A DNA stretch of 64,000 nt from an uncultured Prolixibacteraceae bacterium (GCA_937915865.1 CALGIG010000010.1:130334-194333); one strand, 5' to 3'; shown: positions 1 through 10,377, counted from the first letter of the stretch. Notes: generated by a model from the sequence alone, not told the origin. Made by a program: numbers and translations.

Positions 1-1
1 A

Positions 2-1666
2 CAACGGAATTACCTGATGTATGCAGGTGGAGATAAACTTGTATTACCTGGCCTTTATACACTTTCGAATGTAGATAGGAGCAGCCTGACGTATTATGAC
101 AATACTTACAAAAAGAATATTTACAGTGTTTATGCCTTAGTTAACCTGAGTTATAACAACATGATATTCGTTGATGCAACAGCACGAAACGACTGGTCGA
201 GTACTTTACCCGAGGCCAACAGGTCGTATTTCTATCCTTCGGTATCACTGAGCGCTTTGGTTAATGAAATGGTTAGCCTCCCATCGTGGGTTTCTTTATT
301 TAAAATCAGATCAGGTATCTCACAGGTTGGTAAAGACACATCGCCTTACACCATTTCAACAGTGCTTGATTCAGGCACATGGGGTACCAATACAACTTAC
401 ACTGTTCCTGGTAAATTACCAAATGTTAACCTGAAACCTGAAATAGCCAGTTCGTTCGAAATCGGTACAGATATGTCTTTCATACAAAACAGGCTTGGTT
501 TCGACTTTACTTATTACAAAGTGAAGAATAAGAACCAGATACTCGATGCTTCTACTTCTTCTATGTCGGGATATACAGCAGCAACTATAAACGCGGGTAA
601 TGTTGAAAACACAGGGGTTGAAATTGGGTTTAATGCTGTTCCTGTCAAATTAAAAGACTTTACATGGGACTTGAATGCGAATTTCACCCGTGAAAGGAGT
701 AAATTAAAAGAATTGACTGCAGGGATCAATCAATTCCAATTTTGGGAAAGTGCACAGGTATATGCATGGACCAAGGTAGGCGATTATATTGGTGATTTTT
801 ACAGCCGTGATATGAAACGCGTTACTGAAGGTACATATAAAGGTTGGCCATTGCTCGATTCGAACGGCAACATGCAGGCTGGCGAAACAGGCGGTGATTA
901 TGCTGGAAATTACATGCATAAATTTATGGTTGGATTGCAGAGTAATTTCACCTATAAAAATTTCACTCTATCATTGAGCTTCGACTGGAGACAAGGCGGC
1001 AAATATTACGATCAAACTATGATGCGTTTGGCAAGGGCCGGGAAAGTGGATTATTATCATAAAGGAGATGAAAGTTCACGCACATTCTCTGGTATACTTA
1101 ACAACAATTCGTTTAACGGCGACATGAATGCTTTGGCTACAGAAATTAAGTCGCATCCCGAAATTTATCAGGATAATGTTTGGGTTGGTGGTCGCTCACA
1201 AGATCTTGGTGGTTTCCTTTATACCAATGGGGTTTACGAAGGAGCATTCATACCAGGTGTAAGGTCTGACGGCAAAGGTGGGTACATCGAAAATTTTGGC
1301 GCATCAGGCACTAAACTGATCAAAGCTTATGATGTTTTTGGAACATCAAGCGGGTATTTTTATATCGGACAACGAACAGAATATGTTTACGATGCTTCAT
1401 ATATAAAACTTAGGGAAATAGCACTTTCTTACACTTTGCCTAAATCTGTTTCGTCTAAGGTTCGGGCCCAAAACATTATACTTTCCGGTTTTATGAAGAA
1501 CATCATTATTTGGGCTGCCAACAAAACCAACCAGGACCCGGAAGGTATGTATAACCAAACCTACAATGCTGACATGTCAACCAGCAATACCAAACAGGGG
1601 TTATCGCTTTGGAATGGTTCACCAATAATAATGCCTGTCGGTTTTAAAATTAATGTCACCTTCTAA
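2..1666 (+). CDS. SusC-like TonB-dependent outer membrane transporter, C-terminal part
   Basis: The frame is open to the left edge, so this is the C-terminal ~555 residues of a longer gene whose plug and N-terminal domains lie outside the window. The visible part is a beta-barrel: alternating aromatic strands, the family phrase TARNDWSSTLPEANRSYFYPS near the beginning, and a final strand ending in Phe (GFKINVTF), the usual C-terminal signal of outer membrane barrels. SusC proteins import oligosaccharides across the outer membrane with a SusD lipoprotein as lid, powered by TonB. The SusD partner starts 12 nt downstream. It is a paralogue of the full-length SusC at 5344. The substrate cannot be read from sequence; the neighbouring mannosidases and rhamnosidases suggest a mannose/rhamnose glycan. 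Confidence 0.93.
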   Translation, partial: QRNYLMYAGGDKLVLPGLYTLSNVDRSSLTYYDNTYKKNIYSVYALVNLSYNNMIFVDATARNDWSSTLPEANRSYFYPSVSLSALVNEMVSLPSWVSLFKIRSGISQVGKDTSPYTISTVLDSGTWGTNTTYTVPGKLPNVNLKPEIASSFEIGTDMSFIQNRLGFDFTYYKVKNKNQILDASTSSMSGYTAATINAGNVENTGVEIGFNAVPVKLKDFTWDLNANFTRERSKLKELTAGINQFQFWESAQVYAWTKVGDYIGDFYSRDMKRVTEGTYKGWPLLDSNGNMQAGETGGDYAGNYMHKFMVGLQSNFTYKNFTLSLSFDWRQGGKYYDQTMMRLARAGKVDYYHKGDESSRTFSGILNNNSFNGDMNALATEIKSHPEIYQDNVWVGGRSQDLGGFLYTNGVYEGAFIPGVRSDGKGGYIENFGASGTKLIKAYDVFGTSSGYFYIGQRTEYVYDASYIKLREIALSYTLPKSVSSKVRAQNIILSGFMKNIIIWAANKTNQDPEGMYNQTYNADMSTSNTKQGLSLWNGSPIIMPVGFKINVTF

Positions 1667-1678
1667 AAATCTAAAGAG

Positions 1679-3466
1679 ATGAATACAAATCAAATTATAT
1701 CGAAACCGATGAATAAGATTAAAACTTTAATTATCAGCTTTGTTGCTATGGTAATATTGCTGATCACATCCTGCCAGGACCTGACAGAGATAAACAAAAG
1801 CCCGAACCAGTTAAATGCCAGTGATATAAATATAAAATATGTTTTAACAAAAGTTCTTTCCTATAGCTCCTGGGATTATATCCGAGGCCAGGTTTATGGC
1901 GGCGGAACCGGCATTACTGAAGCCATGCAATATTTGCAAAGAGATTATATCGATTACTCAGGACCAAATACATTTACCTGGGGCACTCAAGATTTTAAAT
2001 CATTCAACGTCTCCTTGATTAATAGCGAGTATATCGTTAATAATGCCAAAAGCGAGCTGCTCGAAGGTAATCAAAAATTCTATCAGGCTGTTGGCCAAAT
2101 TATGCGTAGCTTCTGGTACGGATTCTTTACCTCCGCCTGGGGCGATATTCCTTATTCAGAAGCGATGAAAGGAACTGAGGGGAACTTTACACCGGTTTAC
2201 GACGACCAGAAGACAATATTTAAAGGGATTCTGGCTGACCTTAAATCGGCTAACGAAATTTTGGCAACAGTTACCAGTGTTGATGGTGCTTCAACAATTG
2301 ATATTATGTATGCTGGTGACGTCTTAAAATGGAGAAAATTTGCAAATTCACTAAGATTGAGGTTTTTATTAAGATTGTCTGAAAAGTTATCAGATATGTC
2401 GGCTTTAGGGGTTGATGTAAAAAGCGAGTTTAACACAATGATTGGCAATAGCTCGACCTACCCGATTTTTACTGCAAACAGCGACAATGCTGCTATTTCG
2501 TATATTGGCGACAATTCGAGCAATGGATGGTATGGCGGACCGCTTTCCTGGAGTAACAGGTCAGAGTATTATCGCCGCAAACCTTGTGCAACTTTTGTTA
2601 ATGCCTTACGCGATAATGGCGATCCACGCCTGACAACCTTCATTCGTCCTGTCGATGTTCAGCTAAAAGTAAGTACTACAAAAACTGGTTATGCAAAACT
2701 TTCCGATGGTCAAATTGTCCTCTATCTTTCACCATCTCAAGTGGGAACTACAGCTATTGACACAGCCAGGTACGTAGGTTTGCCACCAGCAATGGGCGCC
2801 CCCGACTTGTACAACTTTTCATCGTTGACTAATTTCAACACGATTAAAAGTCTAAACTCTAGTATTTATGTCGATCAGGCTGCTAATCCTAACGTATCAT
2901 ACCTTGCTGATATTTACGCCAAAGACTCAAATGCGTTGGTTAAGGCTGTTTACATGAGTTATTCCGAACTTTGTTTTATCCTTGCCGAAGCTCGGTTAAA
3001 AGGCTGGGTTACTTCTGGAACAGCGGTTGATTATTACCAGGCCGGCATTGCTGCTAGCTTAAGTCAGTATAACATTGCCAACGGTAGTACATCGGTTTAC
3101 AATACAAAAACACATGCTTTAACTACGTTTTCACAAAGTGCTTTCCTCGCTGACTTAAATACAAAGTTTACCAGTGCTGCCAGCGACGATGTAAGGCTAA
3201 ACCAATTGATGAACCAAAAATGGATCGCTACTTTTATGACGCCTGAATTTTGGTTTGACTGGCGCCGGACTGGAATGCCAAATTTCGGTGTAAACCTGAT
3301 TTCTGGCAGTAATGGTTCCAAAATTCCTGTACGCTATGCTTATGGTTCGGAAGATGCCGTTTTAAACAGTACAAACATGAATGCTGCTGTTGCAAAACTG
3401 TCGCCTGCAACTAATGATCATTGGAGTAAAATGTGGTTATTACAAGGTACAAACAAACCTTGGTAG
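1679..3466 (+). CDS. SusD-like (SusD/RagB) glycan-binding outer membrane lipoprotein
   Basis: 595 aa. It has a lipoprotein signal with hydrophobic core and lipobox LITSC. A second in-frame ATG at 1709 gives a more usual signal length (Cys about residue 22), so the true start may be there; neither has a clear ribosome site. The helical body contains family-typical phrases such as AWGDIPYSEAMKG and WRKFANSLRLRFLLR, and a C-terminal region with FWFDWRRTGMPNF. SusD proteins sit on the cell surface, bind the glycan and cap the SusC barrel. It follows the SusC fragment directly and is paired with it. It is a distant paralogue of the SusD at 8731. A strong terminator follows at 3557. Confidence 0.93.
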   Translation: MNTNQIISKPMNKIKTLIISFVAMVILLITSCQDLTEINKSPNQLNASDINIKYVLTKVLSYSSWDYIRGQVYGGGTGITEAMQYLQRDYIDYSGPNTFTWGTQDFKSFNVSLINSEYIVNNAKSELLEGNQKFYQAVGQIMRSFWYGFFTSAWGDIPYSEAMKGTEGNFTPVYDDQKTIFKGILADLKSANEILATVTSVDGASTIDIMYAGDVLKWRKFANSLRLRFLLRLSEKLSDMSALGVDVKSEFNTMIGNSSTYPIFTANSDNAAISYIGDNSSNGWYGGPLSWSNRSEYYRRKPCATFVNALRDNGDPRLTTFIRPVDVQLKVSTTKTGYAKLSDGQIVLYLSPSQVGTTAIDTARYVGLPPAMGAPDLYNFSSLTNFNTIKSLNSSIYVDQAANPNVSYLADIYAKDSNALVKAVYMSYSELCFILAEARLKGWVTSGTAVDYYQAGIAASLSQYNIANGSTSVYNTKTHALTTFSQSAFLADLNTKFTSAASDDVRLNQLMNQKWIATFMTPEFWFDWRRTGMPNFGVNLISGSNGSKIPVRYAYGSEDAVLNSTNMNAAVAKLSPATNDHWSKMWLLQGTNKPW

Positions 3467-3556
3467 ACTTTTGCACTTTGAAACATTTTTCAATGAATTA
3501 CAAACAAACATGACATATTGAAATTCGTTAATATATTTTACTAATTCTAATTTACG

Positions 3557-3589
3557 ACAGAGCAGTTTTTTAACTGCTCTGTTTTTTTT
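3557..3589 (+). terminator. Rho-independent terminator after the first susCD pair
   Basis: A perfect 11-bp stem (3557-3567 with 3572-3582) and TTTT loop run into a T tract to 3589. It lies 90 nt after the susD stop, so transcription of the first susCD pair probably ends here and the phosphatase at 3755 needs its own promoter. Confidence 0.9.
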
Positions 3590-3730
3590 GATAATATATA
3601 TTAACTGATATTTATAGTTGAAGAAATTTTAACATGAATAGCGGTTAAAAATTAATGTAAAGCAAACAAAAAAGCAGAATGTTAGAAAAAATGATATTCC
3701 TTTCTTTATAACATGCTTTTTTAATATTAA

Positions 3731-3744
3731 CCTAAACCAATTAA
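3731..3744 (+). promoter_or_regulatory. Leader motif CCTAAACCAATTAA before the start codon
   Basis: This 14-mer lies 10 nt before the ATG at 3755. Nearly the same motif, with one extra A (10734-10748), lies 8 nt before the ATG at 10757. The two follow the only two strong terminators of the first 11 kb. Either a leader/translation element or a site used by both monocistronic starts would fit; function is not established. Confidence 0.3.
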
Positions 3745-3754
3745 GATTCATTTC

Positions 3755-5035
3755 ATGAATAAGACTGTCTATATCGTTCGCTTTTATTTTTTAGCGCTTT
3801 TATTTTTAAGTGCATTTCAATGGACGTTTGCTCAAAATAATTTTCCAACCGAATTCCCGGATCGTATAATATTGAATGCTACTCCCGATCCCGCTACATC
3901 AATAGCAATTACATGGAGAACGAATACATATATTAATGAAGGCTTTTGCGAAATACAACCAGTTACCAATACCCGGATTGTTCCTGAAAAATCAATTTCA
4001 CTTAAAGCCTTTACACGAACTGCCGGGTTTGGCAATCAAAATGAGACCATTATTCCTGCGAATTCTCATTCATTAATTGTTTCAGGTTTAATCCCTGGCA
4101 ATAAATACATATATAGGGTAGGTACCGGTCAATATTGGAGCGAATGGTTTGAGTTTATAACTCCATCTGCTGATACTAAGCATGACCTTTCGTTTGTGTA
4201 TTTTGGTGATCCTCAGGTAAATATTCGGTCGGAATGGTCGAGAGTTGTGCGTAAAGCATATCAATTAGTTCCTGATTGCCAGTTTATGTTATATGCCGGA
4301 GATATTATTAACCGTTCAGGAAGTGATATGGAATGGAACGATTGGTTCTCGGCTGGTTCTTATTTATTTTCAAGCGTTCCACAAATATTGACGCCAGGCA
4401 ACCATGATTATAGGGATGGAAAGTTGGATATTCACTGGGGGCTCCAGTTTGCTCAACCGAAGAATGGCCCTAATGGATTAAAAGGAACCTGTTTTTTTGT
4501 TGACTATCCCAATCTCAGGTTAATCTCAATAGACTCTGCATCCGGATCAGAACTTAAAGATGAGAATGGTTATGAAATGACAATTCAAAAAAACTGGTTA
4601 GACTCAGTACTTCGGACAAATACGAAGAAATGGGTTATTTTAACAACACATTTACCTTTTTATTCAACAAAAGATACCCGGGATAATCCCCAGCTTCGGA
4701 AACATTTTCAACCAATTATCGAAAAATATAAGGTTGATCTGGTACTTACCGGACATGATCATTCGTATGGAAGAGGGAGCGCTTCTGATACTCCCGGGTT
4801 AAAACCTTCAGTTGTTTATGTGGTTTCGGTCAGTGGCCCAAAGTTGTATCCTGAAGGAACAAAAAAATGGATGGAACGAAAAGGTGGTAATGTTCAGCTA
4901 TTGCAAAAAATAGTAATTAATGAAAGGTCACTTGTGTATAAGTCATATACTTGTGATGGAATTGTATTTGATTCTTTTAGGATCAATCAGAATAAAAAAG
5001 GAAAAAAAAATTTTAAGGACAACAAACAAGATTGA
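3755..5035 (+). CDS. Secreted metallophosphatase with purple-acid-phosphatase N-terminal domain
   Basis: 426 aa with a signal peptide of about 26 residues ending at TFAQ. Residues ~30-130 form a fibronectin-like domain as in purple acid phosphatases. Residues ~148-370 are a calcineurin-like metallophosphatase carrying the metal ligands in order: FGDPQ (~150), YAGDIIN (~180), TPGNHD (~215), TTHLPF and LTGHDHSYG (~333). The family hydrolyses phosphomonoesters or diesters with a dinuclear metal centre. It stands alone between two susCD pairs, probably in the periplasm or on the surface. It is one of four such enzymes in the window, which suggests the glycan carries phosphate. The precise ester is unknown. 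The C-terminus is Lys/Asn rich with an A-run. Confidence 0.9.
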   Translation: MNKTVYIVRFYFLALLFLSAFQWTFAQNNFPTEFPDRIILNATPDPATSIAITWRTNTYINEGFCEIQPVTNTRIVPEKSISLKAFTRTAGFGNQNETIIPANSHSLIVSGLIPGNKYIYRVGTGQYWSEWFEFITPSADTKHDLSFVYFGDPQVNIRSEWSRVVRKAYQLVPDCQFMLYAGDIINRSGSDMEWNDWFSAGSYLFSSVPQILTPGNHDYRDGKLDIHWGLQFAQPKNGPNGLKGTCFFVDYPNLRLISIDSASGSELKDENGYEMTIQKNWLDSVLRTNTKKWVILTTHLPFYSTKDTRDNPQLRKHFQPIIEKYKVDLVLTGHDHSYGRGSASDTPGLKPSVVYVVSVSGPKLYPEGTKKWMERKGGNVQLLQKIVINERSLVYKSYTCDGIVFDSFRINQNKKGKKNFKDNKQD

Positions 5036-5140
5036 TCCTTTGTGGTTTATTAGAATTGAAATTAAACCAGAATTAGCCCTGTACAATCATTATCAGATAT
5101 ACTAATCCCTATTTTAATAAATATTAACTTGACTGTTATT

Positions 5141-5199
5141 AAATATTAACATTAAAAAATTACTTAATCGATTTAGTTAAAGTAATAATGTTAATATTT
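5141..5199. promoter_or_regulatory. Long nested palindrome upstream of susC2, with operator-like core
   Basis: A 14-bp arm AAATATTAACATTA at 5141-5154 is perfectly inverted at 5186-5199. Its centre coincides within half a base with CTTAATCGATTTAG (5163-5176), a 14-mer with one mismatch to the perfect palindrome at 34305. Nothing is coded here. The 308-bp gap between the phosphatase and the second susC holds this element and otherwise only AT-rich sequence. I could not find a full TTTG/TAnnTTTG promoter; AATATTTG at 5193 and 5247 are one base off the -7 consensus. Confidence 0.55.
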
Positions 5200-5343
5200 G
5201 ATGTAACCTGAATAAAATTCCATAAGAATACATGTTTTTTAATTCAAATATTTGTACCAGTGATAATCGAGAACATTGACTTCAGTTTAAAGGAAGTCAG
5301 AGTATAGTATTAGATACTTATTAAAAACTAATTTTATTTATCT

Positions 5344-8300
5344 ATGAAAAAGAAAGTCTTACAAATGCTCCTTTTGGGGATGTTTGCTTTTTTAACAAGC
5401 AATGCATTAGCCCAGCTAAAAGTGAGTGGTGTTGTAAAAAGCTCTGATGGGGAAGCACTTCCTGGAGCAACCGTTGTGGTAAAGGGCACAGCTACAGGTG
5501 TTATTACCGATTTAGACGGAAAATACAACATCACTATACCAAATGCGCAATCGACCCTTGTTTTCTCTTTCGTTGGTATGCAAAGCCAGGAAATTCCGGT
5601 GAATGGTAAGCCTACTATTAATGTTACATTATCTAGTGTTAGTATTGGTGTTGACGAAGTAGTTGTTACTGCTTTGGGTATTACAAAGGAAAAAAAATCT
5701 CTGGCCTATTCTGTATCTGAAGTTAAGTCGGATAACCTTGTTAAAGGGGGTAACCAAAACCTGATGAAATCATTGGATGGTAAAGTTAGTGGCGTGAATT
5801 TAACCAGTTTAAGTAGTGATCCTACTTCTTCAGTATTGGTAAATATTCGTGGAACAACAGCATTACCAACAACCGCAAGCGATGGAACTAATGTTTCACT
5901 TAAAGGACAACCTTTGTATGTTATTGATGGTATTCCTGTTGGAAGTCAGGGAGTAAGCAATAAAGATGGCGTTGACTTTGGTAATATTATATCTCAGTTG
6001 AACCCTGAAGACATTGAAAGCATTACAGTATTGAAAGGTGGTAGCGCAGGCGCTCTTTATGGTAAAGATGGTGGTAATGGTGTAATCATGATAACCACAA
6101 AAACAGGAAAGGGTGGAAAGGCCGGTATTGGTGTAAGCTTTTCCAGTTCGTTTACTGTAGAACAACCTTATCATTTTTTACAGGAACAGCAACTTTACGG
6201 GCAAGGTGAACGCGCTAATGAATGGCAATATGATAATACTGATACATGGGGACCAAGACTTGACGGTAGTTATACCGGAAGAAGATGGAATGTAAAAACT
6301 CAACAATGGGACGACAATGTTGCAATGGTTGCCGCCGGCGAAAACAGAATGGAAGCCTATTTAAGAAATGGTTCAACATTTACAAATAATGTTGGTGTTA
6401 CCGGCAATTATGATAAAGGTTCATTCCGTGTTTCTTTAAGCAGTATGGGTAATGAAGGTGTAATGCCAAATACCACCACTCAGCAAAAATCAGTAAACTT
6501 TGCTTCAGAATATAAATTGAATGATAAAGTTAAGGTTTCGGTAAATTCAAACTATGTAACAACATATTCACCAAATAAAGCAAATGTTACTGGTTCGAAT
6601 AGTGTTTTGAATGACCTTCTTGCCAACATCCCTGCCAGTTTGCAGCCACTTGCTGATATGAAAAATTATTGGCTAAACGGTTTTGAAGGCTTATATCAGA
6701 ATGGTGCAATTATGAAAGATAAATCTGGCCCAATTTATCAGGCCGGAGTTGCTCAAAACAACCCTTGGTTCATTACTTACGAACGTATTCACAGGTTTTC
6801 GCGCAATAACTTCTTTGGAAAAGTTCAACTCGATTGGCAAATATCAAAAGCTTTTTCTGCTTTAGTTCGTTCGGGTATGGAAAGTGTAGTTGAAAACTAT
6901 GAATTAAGAAAATCATGGGGTGATAAAGGTGACGCTAATGGTCAATTTAATACTAATGAAGTCAATACCCATTCATATAATTCGGATGTTTTATTAAATT
7001 TCAATAAGTCTTATGGAAAATTTTCGGTGAATGCTTCAGGGGGATTTAATTATACATTTGATAAATCATTTGGTTCAAATATGGATGCCGGCGACCTTGC
7101 GGTTCCGAAGTTATTTACAATTGCTAATGCAAAGGCCGGTTCTCTAAGTGCAAGTTATTCCTGGTCCACAAGTCAAAGCTATAGCGCTTATGGAACTGCA
7201 GATTTTAGCTGGGCAAATACCTTCTTCCTTGGAGTTACGGGTCGTAACGACTGGTTAGGCTTTCTTGATGAAAATAAAATTAATTACTTCTATCCTTCAG
7301 TTTCGGCTAGCTGGGTAGCTTCTCAATCGTTTGAATTACCAAAAGAAATTAATTTGTTGAAATTCAGATTAGGTTATGCTGATGTTGGTAACGGTTTAAT
7401 TAAACCTAGAAGTGTTGATACATGGGCATTCGAAGCCACAGATTGGAGTTCTTCCGTTAAAACTGCTGGTGTTACACGTACATTAGTCGATCCAAATATT
7501 AAAGCTACTCACTCGCTTACAAAGGAAGCTGGTGTTGATATTTGGGCTTTCGATAAGAAAATTCAGTTCGACTTCACATACTTTATCAAAGATCAGGTGG
7601 ATCAGTTGGGGTCGATTCCGACAGTACAAGGTACTGGATTTACAGGTATGACAACAAATATTGGTGATGTTCGCAATAAAGGTTTTGAGATAGGATTCAC
7701 TTATACTCCTATTAAAAACAAAGACTGGAATTGGGATATTTCAGCGAGCTTAACCCATTATAAAGCAACAATTACTCGTTTGTCGGATAAATTTGCATCG
7801 AATGGTTTTGTTTTTGCAAGTTATGATGGTAAAACTGTTGTTAAAATTGCTGAAGGGGAAGAAGTTGGTAACATCTACGAACAGAACCCAATTCTTAAAG
7901 TTAAATCAGGCAAATATGCCGGGCAATATTTATTGGATAGTGAAACAGGTGAATTCCAGACCTCATCTGATGTTAATGATAGACAGATGCTTGGAAATTT
8001 CAATCCTGATTATCTGGTTGGTATTAACACAACTTTGCGGTACAAACAATTTACTTTAAATGTTGTTGGTGGTTTGCGTATTGGTGGTAAATATGTTTCA
8101 GTTAACCAACAGTATATGGACTCGAACGGTCGTTCGGTTGAAAGTTTGAGCTCTGGGCCCAATAATCCTTACTGGAATGGCGGACGTGATGCCTCTCAAG
8201 GCGGTAATCCGTGGCCTGCAATTGGAGCCAGTAGCTATACTGCAATCAATGCAAACAACGATCCTCAGCATTCAGATGTAGCTGATGCCGGTTATGCTAA

Positions 8301-8703
8301 AGGGGTATTCATCAGACCAGATATTGCTGATGGAACTACACCAACTGATGCTGATTATATTGTAAATGGTGCTGACAAGAATAATACATTCTACCAATTT
8401 GCTTACAATAGTTTTGGCGATTGCATCTGGAATTTTGCTTCAACCAGAACTTTTGATGCTACAAACTTCAAACTTCGTGAAGTATCATTAACTTATACAA
8501 TTCCAAATTCAATAACTCAGAAATATAGTTTGAATGGGGTATATCTTTCGTTAATTGGCCGTAACTTATTCCAATGGAATGCCAGCGGTCGTAACGAAGA
8601 TCCTGAATCTGCATTCTCCGGCGTTGGTACAAGTCAGGGTATCTTGAGAGGAACACTGCCAAGTGTTCGTTCGGTAGGTTTCAAACTTGGATTTAATTTT
8701 TAA
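5344..8703 (+). CDS. SusC-like TonB-dependent outer membrane transporter, full length
   Basis: 1119 aa. Signal peptide of ~24 residues ending NALAQ; carboxypeptidase-regulatory-like beta-sandwich at ~25-100 (VSGVVKSSDGEALPGATVVV ... LVFSFVGM); a segment VDEVVVTALGI at ~105-115 typical of this family just before the plug; plug domain with YVIDGIPVG and a VLKGGSAGALYG run at ~195-240; then a 22-strand-type barrel ending in GFKLGFNF. It imports glycan fragments across the outer membrane with the SusD encoded 27 nt downstream. It is a complete example of the partial protein at base 2. Expression may be governed by the palindromic operator region at 5141-5199. Confidence 0.96.
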   Translation: MKKKVLQMLLLGMFAFLTSNALAQLKVSGVVKSSDGEALPGATVVVKGTATGVITDLDGKYNITIPNAQSTLVFSFVGMQSQEIPVNGKPTINVTLSSVSIGVDEVVVTALGITKEKKSLAYSVSEVKSDNLVKGGNQNLMKSLDGKVSGVNLTSLSSDPTSSVLVNIRGTTALPTTASDGTNVSLKGQPLYVIDGIPVGSQGVSNKDGVDFGNIISQLNPEDIESITVLKGGSAGALYGKDGGNGVIMITTKTGKGGKAGIGVSFSSSFTVEQPYHFLQEQQLYGQGERANEWQYDNTDTWGPRLDGSYTGRRWNVKTQQWDDNVAMVAAGENRMEAYLRNGSTFTNNVGVTGNYDKGSFRVSLSSMGNEGVMPNTTTQQKSVNFASEYKLNDKVKVSVNSNYVTTYSPNKANVTGSNSVLNDLLANIPASLQPLADMKNYWLNGFEGLYQNGAIMKDKSGPIYQAGVAQNNPWFITYERIHRFSRNNFFGKVQLDWQISKAFSALVRSGMESVVENYELRKSWGDKGDANGQFNTNEVNTHSYNSDVLLNFNKSYGKFSVNASGGFNYTFDKSFGSNMDAGDLAVPKLFTIANAKAGSLSASYSWSTSQSYSAYGTADFSWANTFFLGVTGRNDWLGFLDENKINYFYPSVSASWVASQSFELPKEINLLKFRLGYADVGNGLIKPRSVDTWAFEATDWSSSVKTAGVTRTLVDPNIKATHSLTKEAGVDIWAFDKKIQFDFTYFIKDQVDQLGSIPTVQGTGFTGMTTNIGDVRNKGFEIGFTYTPIKNKDWNWDISASLTHYKATITRLSDKFASNGFVFASYDGKTVVKIAEGEEVGNIYEQNPILKVKSGKYAGQYLLDSETGEFQTSSDVNDRQMLGNFNPDYLVGINTTLRYKQFTLNVVGGLRIGGKYVSVNQQYMDSNGRSVESLSSGPNNPYWNGGRDASQGGNPWPAIGASSYTAINANNDPQHSDVADAGYAKGVFIRPDIADGTTPTDADYIVNGADKNNTFYQFAYNSFGDCIWNFASTRTFDATNFKLREVSLTYTIPNSITQKYSLNGVYLSLIGRNLFQWNASGRNEDPESAFSGVGTSQGILRGTLPSVRSVGFKLGFNF

Positions 8704-8730
8704 CCTTTCATTCTATAAATTTTAACCGAT

Positions 8731-10377
8731 ATGAAATCATTATTGAATAAAATAATAGTAGTCATTTTATTTGTTGGTGTCACGCTTTCATGTAGCAAAG
8801 ATGCACTAAGAGAATATGATACAGTGCAGCAATTAAATGCTGTTGAATCGCTAAACGATCCGTTTTTATTATCTTCTATCCTGAAAAAAACGTGTGTGTA
8901 TTATTCGAAACAAGGTTTTAGTACAGCTCAATTTCCAAGTGCTGTTCAGTATATTGTAAAAAACTATCAGGGTGATAATACTTACAGTAGTTTCAAACAG
9001 CCAAGTACCAATATGTATGATGCGATGGATATTATTGCATTAATTGATTCTTCAATCAAATTAGCTAAAGAACGAGGATCAAATTCTTATGTGGGAATTT
9101 TTACAACTTTCCGTGTAATGTTGTTTGAATATATTACTGCCTGCTATGGTGATGTTTATTATACGGAAGCATTAAAAGGTCGTGATGGTATTTTGTATCC
9201 AAAATATGATAAACAAGCTGATATCTATACTGGGTTAATTGCTGAACTTGATGATGCCGCTAAACTTATCCAGTCGGGTACTGAAACAGTTGATGCAACT
9301 TACGATTTAATGTACGGCGGAGATAAAGCTAAATGGTTAAAACTTTGTAATTCGTTGAAACTACGTTTAGTCGTGCGTGAATCTGCTAAAATTTCTGATG
9401 CAGGTACTAAATTAACTGCACTTGCTTCAGCAAATTTACTTAGTTCTGCAAGCGATAATGCCAAGATTTTATTTACAGGAACAACAACTGAAAACTCATG
9501 GCAAATGGGGGCTCTTAATACTCCTGATATTGGCGGGTTGGATCGTATGAGACCAAGCAAAACATTGGTTGATTTGATGACCGATCTTAATGACCCTCGT
9601 ATGTTTGTTTGGTTTGCTCCAATCGAAAATCCATGGACAACTGATCCGGCAAAAAATGGAGTAAAAGTTACTACTACTGATCCCAATGGTTACACTTATA
9701 CATCTACCTGGGAATATATTGATGTAACTAATGCTGCTATTAAAGCTCAGGTTGATGCCGGTAATATCCTCGATAAAGATAAATTATATGCTGGTTATAT
9801 TGCAGGTATGCCTGGCGATTTTAAGAATGGTAATGGAAACTGGAATGTGGCTTCAAGCGGTGCTTATGGAAACTACAAAGTTTCTCGTTTCTCAACATTG
9901 TTCCGTCAGAATGCTCATGCATATCTTCAGGCAACTGTTATGAATGCTGACGAAGTTCAGTTTGACCTTGCTGAAGCTGCTGCCAAAGGTTTGATTTCAG
10001 GGAGTGCCAGTACATATTATACTGCCGGGGTAACTGCAGCTATGAAACGTTGGGGTATTTCTGATGCTGCAATTACGACGTATTTAGCTCAGGATAACGT
10101 AAAATTACCAACAGATAAAGCTGGTCAGTTACAGAAAATAGCAACTCAGAAATGGCTTGGCCTTTTCTGCAACGCTCCTGAAGCATATTTTGATCTTCGT
10201 CGTACCAGTTTACCGAATATTTTCTCAAATGGTTATTTATCTAATTATCAATTCCCGGTTCGGTTAAGATATCCTTCAAACGAATTAGGACAGAATTTAG
10301 ATGCATATAATCTTGGTATTAGTACCCTTTCTCCGGCTGAAGATACTCAGTTTGCGAAAATGTGGTTATTACAATAA
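8731..10377 (+). CDS. SusD-like (SusD/RagB) glycan-binding lipoprotein
   Basis: 548 aa with lipoprotein signal and lipobox TLSCS (Cys about residue 21). Family-typical segments are CYGDVYYTEALKGRDGILYPKYD at the position of the first pair's WGDIPYSEAMKG segment, WLKLCNSLKLRLVVRES, and a C-terminal PEAYFDLRRTSLPNIF. It is the partner of the SusC ending 27 nt upstream. Length and organisation match the other SusD in the window, but the identity is modest, so the two pairs may take different oligosaccharides. A strong terminator at 10411 closes the unit. Confidence 0.94.
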   Translation: MKSLLNKIIVVILFVGVTLSCSKDALREYDTVQQLNAVESLNDPFLLSSILKKTCVYYSKQGFSTAQFPSAVQYIVKNYQGDNTYSSFKQPSTNMYDAMDIIALIDSSIKLAKERGSNSYVGIFTTFRVMLFEYITACYGDVYYTEALKGRDGILYPKYDKQADIYTGLIAELDDAAKLIQSGTETVDATYDLMYGGDKAKWLKLCNSLKLRLVVRESAKISDAGTKLTALASANLLSSASDNAKILFTGTTTENSWQMGALNTPDIGGLDRMRPSKTLVDLMTDLNDPRMFVWFAPIENPWTTDPAKNGVKVTTTDPNGYTYTSTWEYIDVTNAAIKAQVDAGNILDKDKLYAGYIAGMPGDFKNGNGNWNVASSGAYGNYKVSRFSTLFRQNAHAYLQATVMNADEVQFDLAEAAAKGLISGSASTYYTAGVTAAMKRWGISDAAITTYLAQDNVKLPTDKAGQLQKIATQKWLGLFCNAPEAYFDLRRTSLPNIFSNGYLSNYQFPVRLRYPSNELGQNLDAYNLGISTLSPAEDTQFAKMWLLQ

